From: Thiohalocapsa sp. PB-PSB1
Lineage (GTDB): Bacteria; Pseudomonadota; Gammaproteobacteria; Chromatiales; Chromatiaceae
Length of the DNA: 64,000 bases
Assembly (NCBI GenBank): GCA_016745215.1
Contig: CP050890.1
Coordinates: 3,658,001-3,722,000, forward strand
Direction: 5' to 3'
Both the position numbers and the translations under genes were made by a program. The notes below the pieces were generated by a model, which was not told the origin of the DNA, did no database searches, and worked only from the letters and a program-made list of their open reading frames with translations. How positions within the stretch are numbered: position 1 is the stretch's first letter; each line of letters begins with the position of its first letter. Positions 53,606-62,700 of the stretch are shown piece by piece.

Positions 53606-55284
53606 CATGATTTCGCCGCCAAACGGATGCCGACATGGCCGCCGCGTCACCGGGATGCGGACCTGCCCCGTACTGCCGCCGCCATCCCGAGCAAACCGTC
53701 CTCTACCAAGTCGTCCAGCAGCACCTGGAAACCTATCTGGCGCTCGCGGGGGAAGACGACTGGGACGGGCAGCGCGTGCCGGCCTACGTGGAGCGCGAGT
53801 TCCGCCACTACCTCGAATGCGGCATCCTCGCCTACGGTTTCGCCCGCGCCCGCTGCCCGGACTGCGGGCATGACTTCCTGGTCGCCTTCTCTTGCAAGGG
53901 GCGCGGACTGTGTCCGTCGTGCAACGCCCGGCGGATGGCGGAGACCGCGGCGCACCTAGTCGACCACGTCATCCCGCCGCTGCCGGTGCGTCAGTGGGTC
54001 CTCTCCGTGCCCAAACGGCTGCGCTGGTACCTGGAGCGCGAGCCGCGGGCGATCAGCGCCGTACTGCATATCCTGCTGCGCGTCATCGAGGCCCATCTGC
54101 GCCAGGGCAGCGGCGCCGGCGCGCAGGCCCGCTTCGGGGCGGTGAGCTTCATCCACCGCTTCGGTGCCTCCCTCAACCGGCACGTCCATTACCACTGCTG
54201 CGTTATCGACGGGGTCTTCGAACCGGTCGAGGAGGCCGATGATGTCCCGCAATCCGTGCGCTTTCGCCCCGCCGCCGAGCTGACACCGGAGGCCCTCGCC
54301 GCCATCGCCGAGCAGGTACGCGTCCGGGTGCTGCGGTGGTTTGCCCGCAGCGGGCTGATCGAGGCGGACGACGTGCACGAGATGCTCGCGTGGGAGAACA
54401 GCGGGTTCTCGCTGGATGCCGCGGTGCGCGTGGGCGCGTATGATCGCGCCGGTCTGGAGCGGCTGCTGCGCTATTGTGCCCGCCCGCCGTTCGCGCTGGA
54501 GCGTCTGGAACTGCTCGACGCCGAACGGGTCGTCTACCGGTTGCCCAAACCACAGCGTGACGGCACCACGGCGCTGACGCTCACCCCGCTGGAGTTGATC
54601 GACCATCTCGCGGCACTGATCCCGCCGCCCAGGCGCCACCGCCATCGCTACCACGGCGTGCTCGCGCCAAACGCGCCGCTGCGGGCGGCTGCCATCGCCT
54701 TCGGGCGCGAGGTGGCGGACGCAACCGGCGCACCGACCGAGGTCGGTTCACCGCCTGCAACGCCGGTCTCCAGGACGCGTTCGCCGGCGCGCTACCTCTG
54801 GGCCATGTTGCTGGCCCGGCTGTTCGAGTCGCTGCCGCTGGTCTGCCTCAACTGCGGCGCGGACATGCGCATCATTGCCTTCATCACCGAGGCCGTGCCC
54901 GTCGAGCAGATCCTCACCCACATCGGTGAGCCACCGCGTCCACCCCCGATCTCGCCCGCCCGCGGACCGCCCGCCTGGGACGAGGCACCCGAGCCGATGC
55001 CGGACTGGGACCTCCTCCAGCAGCCCGAGCCCGACTTCGAGTTCGATCAGCGCGTCTCCTGGTAGCCGCCGTCTCTCTCGCAGGGAACGGTGCAGCCCCG
55101 CTCGTCTGCCGGAGGCACGCTGCCCCGCAGATGCGCGCGCCAGCACCCCAGAACGCGCGCGCCTGCAACGCCCCGACGCCCGTCAGCCCCGCAGTTGGGC
55201 ATTGACCCCGCACCCCACCCCTGCTAACCTCCTTAACCTTGGGCCAACCTGGACGCTCAGGGTGGCTTGGATTTCCTATCCGTG
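53606..55284 (+). mobile_element. IS91-like element copy 1
   Basis: Identity with copy 2 starts at CATGATTTCGCCGCC (53606) and runs past the transposase gene, through ACCCCTGCTAACCTCCTTA, to TTTCCTATCCGT (55284). I see no terminal inverted repeats, as expected for rolling-circle IS91 elements. Confidence 0.85.
53635..55065 (+). CDS. IS91-family (HUH, Y1) transposase
   Basis: A 476-residue protein. The N-terminal zinc-binding region has paired cysteines (ARCPDCGHDFLVAFSCKGRG then LCPSCNARR). The HUH core is SLNRHVHYHCCVIDGVF, with His-x-His. Downstream, RLLRYCARPPFALERLELL carries the candidate catalytic Tyr. A C-terminal Cys pair is LVCLNCGADMRI. It starts an IS91-type rolling-circle transposition reaction. 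It appears intact, unlike copy 2. Confidence 0.92.
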   Translation: MAAASPGCGPAPYCRRHPEQTVLYQVVQQHLETYLALAGEDDWDGQRVPAYVEREFRHYLECGILAYGFARARCPDCGHDFLVAFSCKGRGLCPSCNARRMAETAAHLVDHVIPPLPVRQWVLSVPKRLRWYLEREPRAISAVLHILLRVIEAHLRQGSGAGAQARFGAVSFIHRFGASLNRHVHYHCCVIDGVFEPVEEADDVPQSVRFRPAAELTPEALAAIAEQVRVRVLRWFARSGLIEADDVHEMLAWENSGFSLDAAVRVGAYDRAGLERLLRYCARPPFALERLELLDAERVVYRLPKPQRDGTTALTLTPLELIDHLAALIPPPRRHRHRYHGVLAPNAPLRAAAIAFGREVADATGAPTEVGSPPATPVSRTRSPARYLWAMLLARLFESLPLVCLNCGADMRIIAFITEAVPVEQILTHIGEPPRPPPISPARGPPAWDEAPEPMPDWDLLQQPEPDFEFDQRVSW

Positions 55285-55431
55285 CCGAACGAGGTGAGCT
55301 ATGTGTCGGCAGACTCGACTCAGGGTTCGTGCGATGAAGCCGGCGGAGTCGTAACCTGCAACCTCGGCCCAATCGCAAACGGGGGTACTGCAACGATCAC
55401 GATCGTTACAACTGTCGTTTCCGCTCCCTAG
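55247..55431 (+). pseudogene. fragment of a DUF11-domain protein gene
   Basis: One frame reads NLDAQGGLDFLSVPNEVSYV, then SADSTQGSCDEAGGVVTCNL and GPIANGGTATITIVTTVVSA with a TAG at 55429. The CxxxGGxVTCNLG and NGGTATITI pieces are the hallmark of DUF11 domains. It has no start and is joined directly to the IS91-like element. The source may be a gene related to, but not the same as, the giant gene at 37632, whose DUF11-like domain reads differently. Confidence 0.8.
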
Positions 55432-55611
55432 CGGGTGACGTGTCGGCTGATCATAGTCAAAAGGAGTTTTACGCTGGACAATCAGCCGCCACCCCCATGG
55501 ACGTGGTTCGACGAAGGCCCCCGGAAGGGGGCACGTTGTCCAGTGAGAGGGTATAAGAGCTTGTCCGAGACCAGCGCAACCCGTCTAGGAATAATCACCG
55601 GGTTGAGCAAG
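55432..55611. other. unassigned stretch between DUF11 relic and REP cluster
   Basis: It holds a GCCCCCGGAAGGGGGC-like hairpin at ~55517 and AGTGAGAGGGTATAAGAGCT, but no gene. It may be a remnant of another mobile element that I cannot name. Confidence 0.3.
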
Positions 55612-55860
55612 GGAAATAGGGGACGTACCACGATTTCTTTATGTACGCTCATGCGGCGATGCCCGACATTTCCGGTCGCCGAGAGGCACACACCTTTCGG
55701 TTAAGAGCGACAACAGCGGGCGACAACAGCGGGACACCAGACAACATCGGGACAGACAACAGCGGGACACCCACTTTTCAGAACTCCAGTACAAAGTGGG
55801 TGTCCCGCAGTTTGCTTCCCAGTACAAAGTGGGTGTCCCGCAGTTTGCTCGCAGTTTGTC
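55612..55860. repeat. REP cluster 1
   Basis: GGGGACGTACCACGATTTCT at ~55619 is followed by several ACAACAGCGGGACA words. A perfect 16-bp hairpin pairs GCGGGACACCCACTTT (55762-55777) with AAAGTGGGTGTCCCGC (55793-55808), and the second arm is repeated at ~55826-55841. Related words recur at 56755-56885 and at 63545-63665. Confidence 0.8.
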
Positions 55861-55986
55861 CCTCCCAACAAGACAAACTGCGCCAACTCGAAGCGATGCG
55901 CCCCGCCGATCTTGACACGCTGATCAGGAAAGGCGATGTACAGCCAACGCTGGCACCACTAAGCCCACCCCCAGGAGGTCCCTAAG

Positions 55987-56247
55987 ATGTCCCGCCCACT
56001 AGAAGCCCTGACAGCCGAGATTCTGCATCTCCCGAACGCCGAGCGTACCGAATTGCTGGATCGCTTGGTCGCCAGCCTGGACCAAGACGAGGCGTGTGAT
56101 CTCGCTTGGGATGGACTCGCGGCAGAGCGTGAGCGGGCGCTTGAGTCGCCCCATATCGAGGCGCTCGATGGCCCGGAGACCATTGCCCGGCTGCGTGCCG
56201 AATTCAACCTCGATGCCGGACCAGCGACGAGCGAAAAATTGCGGTGA
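55987..56247 (+). CDS. putative addiction-module antitoxin (TIGR02574-like)
   Basis: An 86-residue acidic protein: LTAEILHLPNAERTELLDRL then VASLDQDE, the usual start of this antitoxin family (which reads as helix, LPxxER, helix). It would neutralise the adjacent ParE-like toxin by binding it. The stop overlaps the toxin start (GTGA), a standard arrangement. Confidence 0.88.
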   Translation: MSRPLEALTAEILHLPNAERTELLDRLVASLDQDEACDLAWDGLAAERERALESPHIEALDGPETIARLRAEFNLDAGPATSEKLR

Positions 56248-56537
56248 GCTACCGGTTCCATCCAGGAGCGAAAACCGATCTCCACGATGCAATCGCTTTC
56301 TATGTTCGTCAGGCGGGCCGCTCCGTTGCGGCGCGCTTCGTCGATGCGGTTGAGCGAGCCGCAGAACTCGTTGCGGAGCGACCGGAAATCGGCAGACAAA
56401 CCGGGGAGGGCCGCCGATCCGTTCCGGTTCGAGGCTTCCCCTACTCCCTTATCTATCGTCAGACGGACAGCGAAATCTTGATTCTGGTGGTGCGACACCA
56501 AAACCGCAGTCCAAAGCATGGGCAGGACCGGAAGTAG
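56244..56537 (+). CDS. RelE/ParE-superfamily toxin
   Basis: A 97-residue protein starting with GTG. YRFHPGAKTDLHDAIAFYVR, then FVDAVERAAELVAERPEIGR and RSVPVRGFPYSLIYRQTDSE followed by ILILVVRHQNRSP, are the ParE-type pattern with the conserved arginine/tyrosine region. Whether it acts on gyrase or ribosome cannot be decided. It pairs with the antitoxin and is bracketed by REP clusters and IS91-like copies. Confidence 0.9.
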   Translation: MSYRFHPGAKTDLHDAIAFYVRQAGRSVAARFVDAVERAAELVAERPEIGRQTGEGRRSVPVRGFPYSLIYRQTDSEILILVVRHQNRSPKHGQDRK

Positions 56538-57035
56538 ACCGCTCCCAGCAAGGCTTTCGGTGTGGTAGGTCGCTGGGACGTCATGCTCGTGTCCGGGTGC
56601 CGTCAGTCATGATGGCCACCTGCCTTGAATCGCGGTCACGCGACGCTGTCCGCGAGCTTTCGTGCCGCCGCGGAATCGACACCGGGGGCCAGTCAGTCGC
56701 CACCATCGCCTAGCAGGCGCGCGTGCGAAGACGGCAACGGTTTGCCGGAGGAAACAGCAGAGGAAATAGGGGACGTACCACCGGAGGAAATAGAGGGGAC
56801 GTACCACGATTTCTTTGTGTACGTTCATGTGGCGACAACAGCGGGAGGCGACAACAGCGGGACACCCACTTCTGTCAGCGCCGAGCTGAAACTGTAGTCA
56901 TCTAGCCGGAGTGAACATGCGGAGAAGTTTCTTCTCCGTGTTCTTCCTCCCCCCATCTTTTCATCCTCTTCTTCCGTCTTTGGATCTTGTTTTGCGTCTT
57001 CTTCGGCGCCGCGCTGCGCCGGCGAGCAAGGCGGT
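56538..57035. repeat. REP cluster 2 and flanking non-coding DNA
   Basis: GGGGACGTACCACCGGAGGA and GGGGACGTACCACGATTTCT occur in tandem at 56766-56815, then ACAACAGCGGGACACCCACT at ~56860. The remaining bases before IS91 copy 2 contain no supported gene. Confidence 0.7.
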
Positions 57036-58724
57036 CATGATTTCGCCGCCAAACGGATGCCGACATGGCCGCCGCGTCACCGGGATGCGGACCTGCCCCG
57101 TACTGCCGCCGCCATCCCGAGCAAACCGTCCTCTACCAAGTCGTCCAGCAGCACCTGGAAACCTATCTGGCGCTCGCGGGGGAAGACGACTGGGACGGGC
57201 AGCGCGTGCCGGCCTACGTGGAGCGCGAGTTCCGCCACTACCTCGAATGCGGCATCCTCGCCTACGGTTTCGCCCGCGCCCGCTGCCCGGACTGCGGGCA
57301 TGACTTCCTGGTCGCCTTCTCTTGCAAGGGGCGCGGACTGTGTCCGTCGTGCAACGCCCGGCGGATGGCGGAGACCGCGGCGCACCTAGTCGACCACGTC
57401 ATCCCGCCGCTGCCGGTGCGTCAGTGGGTCCTCTCCGTGCCCAAACGGCTGCGCTGGCCTAGTTGAGATCAGGTGGAGCGCGAGCCGCGGGCGATCAGCG
57501 CCGTACTGCATATCCTGCTGCGCGTCATCGAGGCCCATCTGCGCCAGGGCAGTGGCGCCGGCGCGCAGGCCCGCTTCGGGGCGGTGAGCTTCATCCACCG
57601 CTTCGGTGCCTCCCTCAACCGGCACGTCCATTACCACTGCTGCGTTATCGACGGGGTCTTCGAACCGGTCGAGGAGGCCGATGATGTCCCGCAATCCGTG
57701 CGCTTTCGCCCCGCCGCCGAGCTGACACCGGAGGCCCTCGCCGCCATCGCCGAGCAGGTACGCGTCCGGGTGCTGCGGTGGTTTGCCCGCAGCGGGCTGA
57801 TCGAGGCGGACGACGTGCACGAGATGCTCGCGTGGGAGAACAGCGGGTTCTCGCTGGATGCCGCGGTGCGCGTGGGCGCGCATGATCGCGCCGGTCTGGA
57901 GCGGCTGCTGCGCTATTGTGCCCGCCCGCCGTTCGCGCTGGAGCGTCTGGAACTGCTCGACGCCGAACGGGTCGTCTACCGGTTGCCCAAACCACAGCGT
58001 GACGGCACCACGGCGCTGACGCTCACCCCGCTGGAGTTGATCGACCATCTCGCGGCACTGATCCCGCCGCCCAGGCGCCACCGCCATCGCTACCACGGCG
58101 TGCTCGCGCCAAACGCGCCGCTGCGGGCGGCTGCCATCGCCTTCGGGCGCGAGGTGGCGGACGCAACCGGCGCACCGACCGAGGTCGGTTCACCGCCTGC
58201 AACGCCGGTCTCCAGGACGCGTTCGCCGGCGCGCTACCTCTGGGCCATGTTGCTGGCCCGGCTGTTCGAGTCGCTGCCGCTGGTCTGCCCCAACTGCGGC
58301 GCGGACATGCGCATCATTGCCTTCATCACCGAGGCCGTGCCCGTCGAGCAGATCCTCACCCACATCGGTGAGCCACCGCGTCCACCCCCGATCTCGCCCG
58401 CCCGCGGACCGCCCGCCTGGGACGAGGCACCCGAGCCGATGCCGGACTGGGACCTCCTCCAGCAGCCCGAGCCCGACTTCGAGTTCGATCAGCGCGTCTC
58501 CTGGTAGCCGCCGTCTCTCTCGCAGGGAACGGTGCAGCCCCGCTCGTCTGCCGGAGGCACGCTGCCCCGCAGATGCGCGCGCCAGCACCCCAGAACGCGC
58601 GCGCCTGCAACGCCCCGACGCCCGTCAGCCCCGCAGTTGGGCATTGACCCCGCACCCCACCCCTGCTAACCTCCTTACCTTGGGCCAACCTGGACGCTCA
58701 GGGTGGCTTGGATTTCCTATCCGT
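57036..58724 (+). mobile_element. IS91-like element copy 2
   Basis: Nearly identical to copy 1 over its full length, 3430 bases downstream and in the same orientation. It differs by a handful of base changes, a 12-bp net insertion in the transposase and one lost A in CTCCTTAACC. Confidence 0.85.
57065..58507 (+). pseudogene. IS91-family transposase copy 2, nonsense-interrupted
   Basis: The reading frame is the same as copy 1 up to CTGCGCTGG (57456). Copy 1 continues TACC; copy 2 has CCTAGTTGAGATCAGG, a net gain of 12 bases that keeps the frame but brings in a TGA. Codons 57065-57466 and 57473-58507 are otherwise intact. The zinc-finger part is split from the HUH part, so the enzyme is probably dead unless translation restarts. 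Confidence 0.9.
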
Positions 58725-58917
58725 AACCTGGACGCTCAGGGTGGCTTGGATTTCCTATCCGTCAACCTGGACGCTCAGGGTGGCTTGGATTTCCTATCCG
58801 TATCCGTTTTCCTATCCGTCAACCTGGACGCTCAGGGTGGCTTGGATTTCCTATCCGTATCCGTTTTCCTATCCGTCCAACCTGGACGCTCAGGGTGGCT
58901 TGGATTTCCTATCCGTC
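58688..58917 (+). repeat. five-fold tandem repeat of the captured DUF11 segment
   Basis: A 37-bp unit (ACCTGGACGCTCAGGGTGGC then TTGGATTTCCTATCCGT) starts at about 58688, 58726, 58764, 58821 and 58879. Two units carry an extra ATCCGTTTTCCTATCCGT. The same unit occurs once at 55247, where it runs on into the DUF11 fragment. The array ends exactly at the truncated IS4-like copy. Confidence 0.92.
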
Positions 58918-59647
58918 GTCGAAGACGAAATAACGCACCGTCAGCGTCTGGCACACCAGTGCCAGCACCTGGCGCAGAAGGTCTTGAACGAACTGCAAAT
59001 AGGGCGACAGACTCACCTCCCGGCGATTGCCATTGCGGCTACCTTTCGGCCGCCCTCGGTCCTTACCCCGACCCGCTTTGGACGCTTTCGGGCAGCTCGC
59101 GGCCGTCTCTTTGAGAATCGGCTCCAGGCGCAATGGGTACGAACAGCGCCGTTGCACGCTAATCAACGACAGGCTCAGAAAACACAACCCCGGGATCGTC
59201 TTGCCAACCACCGAGGAGAAAAAACGATCCAGACCGTGGGTCTTCTTGCCCGATTTGCTCACCACCACTTCATCGCCCGCCAGCAACCATTGCGTTTCGT
59301 CGCCCAGCAGGTGCTGGCGAATCACCAGCCAATGCACTTGGCCCCAACTGAGCGTGGTGTTGAACAACCGCTGCAGCGTCCGATCGCTTCCCCCGCGCTC
59401 GGTCCAGCGCGATAGCCCCCGCATCGTTACCCGCCCCGTCATCGCCAACAGCCCTTCCACAACGCAACCCAAACGGCCAAGGCTCGTCTTATCTACGCTC
59501 TGGCTTAAGCAGCTCAAGATCAGCATAATGTCGGGCATGGGCGATAGCCTCCTGAGGGAATAGGTCTTCGGATTAGTAACTGGATAACCTATCACCTCGG
59601 GCTGTCGCCCACCTAATTTTTGGCGCTAATTTTTGGCGAAGGTATTG
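58918..59647 (-). mobile_element. truncated IS4-like element (copy 2)
   Basis: Nearly identical to 36709-37435, keeping one terminal repeat (59632-59647) and the transposase start (59538) with its first ~210 codons. The other half is missing, replaced by the tandem array. Two base differences from copy 1 are visible (TTGCG for GTGCG, CGATCGC for CGATAGC), so the copies parted recently. Confidence 0.92.
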
Positions 59648-59743
59648 TTAAGGCGATTTGCAATAAATTTTGTACAATACGGCCCTGACTGAGAAATCAA
59701 GAGTGAAGACGCCGTCGCTCCTCCGTTCAAAGAAACCTTGCTT

Positions 59744-62700
59744 ATGTCCCCGACGCAACCTTCCCAATTCAACTTCGATTGCTTCATTAGCCATAACTCA
59801 GCCGACAAGCCCTTCGCTCGTACATTGGCTAAGCGTCTCGACGATGCTGGACTCCGGGTTTGGTTTGACGAATGGGCAATAGAACCCGGAGATGACATCT
59901 TCCTCAAAATTGAACACGGATTGCAAACGTCTCGCATTTTGATTCTATGCTTATCATCCGCTGCCCTGTCCTCAGACTGGGTAATTCTTGAGCGGAACAC
60001 AGTTCTTTTTCGCGATCCTGCCAACACCCAAAGGCGCTTCGTGCCAATTTTACTAGACAAATGCGATTTGCCCGACACCTTGCGGCGATATAGCTATATC
60101 GACTTCACCGCAGATCCCGACGCCGCATTTCGAAAGTTATATAGCGCTTGCGGGAAATCTCAAGAAATCGCCGCACATCCGCTCCTTCCAGCTACAGTCG
60201 CCGCCAAGAATACAGACGCATTTTCAGGAGATCAAACAGAACTTCACCCAGAGACTAAACTCGTTCCCGCATACGGCCCCCTATTGGTTGATATTGATGA
60301 GCCTTATCTCGCTTTTCAAGCATCCCTTTTAGGGCATACTGCCGGACTGGTGCACTGCAAAGCCTACAAGGAATCTGGCCTTCTTTTGTCCACAGACAAG
60401 GAGTATTCTATACGTTTATGGGCGTTAGGATCCCTTGAACACCAAGCAACTTTCGCTTACGCCACAAGGGGCGTCAACGCGCCATGTATTACAAGTGACG
60501 GTCGCTATCTCTTATCATCTTCTTTTGACAATGTGGTAGCTGTTTGGGATGTACGCCGCGGAATCCAAGTGGCGTCGCTTGTCGGCCATACTTCCAGAGT
60601 CGTTGTCATTTGCTCCTTACCAGATACTGCAGTTGCGGTGTCTTTCAGTGCTGATTCTACGATTCGAGTATGGGATTTGGACAAAATGGAGTGCATTCGT
60701 TCCTTAAAGCATACTCCTGATCCGATTAATGCTGGTTCTATTAGCAAGGATGGAAGCCTCGCTGTGACTGGCCATGAGTCTGGGGCCGTAGCCGTTTGGA
60801 ATCTCACTGACGCTTCTTTCCTATTTTCTTTCAATGGCCATTCGGCGCCCCCCACAGGCGTCGCCTTTGCACCCGACTGCGAGATGGTCCTATCGTGTTC
60901 GTCGGACATGACGGTGAAGGTCTGGAGCTTAGACACACGATCTTGTGTTGGAACACTAGAAGGACACACCGGTCCCGTAGTCGCGATGGCGCTCGCCCCG
61001 AATGGTCGACTACTTGCAACTGTCGGCTCGACAGATCATACGCTGCGTCTTTGGGACTGGAAGACTGGTGAGTGCCTACAAGTCCTACTACTCGACGAAG
61101 GCGGTTTAGCTACGGCCCTTTGCTTTGACCCAGACGCCACCAGATTGTTTGTAGGAGCGTCATCTCCCTCCCGTTTGCAAGTATATTCTGTGGTTCGCGA
61201 GTACCGGCCATCGCTTGGTCGCACCCACTTGAGCAAGCACGTCATCGCTAAAGTCGTTCTTGTAGGAGAAGGGGCAGTCGGTAAGACATCTCTAGCCCAT
61301 AGACTTATCGCGGATCGCTATGTCGTCAGTGATCGTACTCATGGAATGAACGTATGGCGCTTGCCGTTTCCAAACGCGGACCAACAAGTTTCAGAGACGA
61401 AGGTCCGAGCGGACGACGAAAACATTGAGAAGGAAGCACTCTTGTGGGACCTGGCAGGCCAAGAAGACTACCGGCTGATTCACAGATTATTTCTCGACGA
61501 TACTGCCCTCGCAATCGTCGTCGTAAACCCGCAGGCCATAGATCCTTTTGGAGACGCCGAGGACTGGATCAAGTCGCTTGACGCAGCTACGCGAGACCGC
61601 GCGAGACATGGTCTCACAGCGAGAATCCTCGTCTTCAGTCAAATTGACGTAGGGGGGCTCAAAGTTAGCAACGCAAAAGTGGAACGCTTCTACAAGCGAC
61701 ATGAGTTTGCGGGCTGGGTACCAACGAGCGCGCGTAGCGGGGAAGGCTGCTCTGACAGCGCATCACCAAGTGGTACCAGTGAGCTTAAGAAGATGATCGC
61801 AGACATCATTCCTTGGAAACAGCTCCCCTGGACGCGTACACCGGAGATGTTGAACTGCCTCAAGGAGGCAGTTATGGAGGTTCGGGAACGTTATGGAGTT
61901 AGTCTACTAAGATTCGTCGAGCTGTTTCAGCGAGTTCAATATGCGCTCCCCAATCTGGAGTTCGACGAGAGGTCTGTGCGTACAGCGCTGAAACTCCTAG
62001 GTAACCACGGAATCGTAAAGTCTCTGATGTTTGGTGATCTCGTCCTATTGCGGCCCGATTTGTTGAATGGATACGCTAGCGCTATTATTCGGGCTGCGCG
62101 AGCGCACGTCGATGAAATAGGATGCGTGCGGGAGGAAGCCATCTTTTCCGATGGTTTCGACTTTACCGGAGTACAGCGTTTGGACAGAACCGATGAAGAG
62201 TTGCTACTTCGCGCGCTTGTGCAGACCTTATTGCAGAAATCGATGTGCATTGCGGAAGACACAGCAGAAGGGCGGCAACTTGTCTTTCCCTCGCAGTATC
62301 GGCGTGACCGTCCAGTCTTGGACGAGCCGAATGCTTTTGTATCGTATTCCTTTTCTGGCGAGTGGCAGACAGTTTGGACCACGCTTCTTGTCCGGCTTTG
62401 GTATAGCCAACAATTTTCTAAAAAAGAGCTATGGCGCAATGCTGCGGAGTTAGAGACACGAGGATGCAGCAAAGTTGGATTATCAATACGTCACGATAGA
62501 GGCACTGGCCGTGCATCTGTCAGCATTTTTTTTGAAGAAGGTGTGTCGGACGACCTAAAGATCTTGCTTGTTGAATACGTTTTCCAACACCTGCAAAAGC
62601 ACTGTGTACACATTGAAAGAGATCTACACTATGTGTGCCCCAGTTGCCGGAGACCGGTGACGGATCTGGAAGCGGTGCGCGAGCGTTTGTCTACAAGTAA

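Noticed and set aside
58317..59415. Plus-strand frames of 235-265 codons with repeated TLRVAWISYP or LDAQGGLDFLSV
   Set aside because: They join the IS91 tail, the 37-bp tandem array and the antisense strand of the truncated IS4 transposase; no start signal supports expression.
59646..59678. Promoter formed by the IS4 end and TACAAT in front of the TIR gene
   Set aside because: The -10 is good, but candidate -35 boxes are at 9, 19 or 22 bases, so I kept it only as a possibility within a finding.
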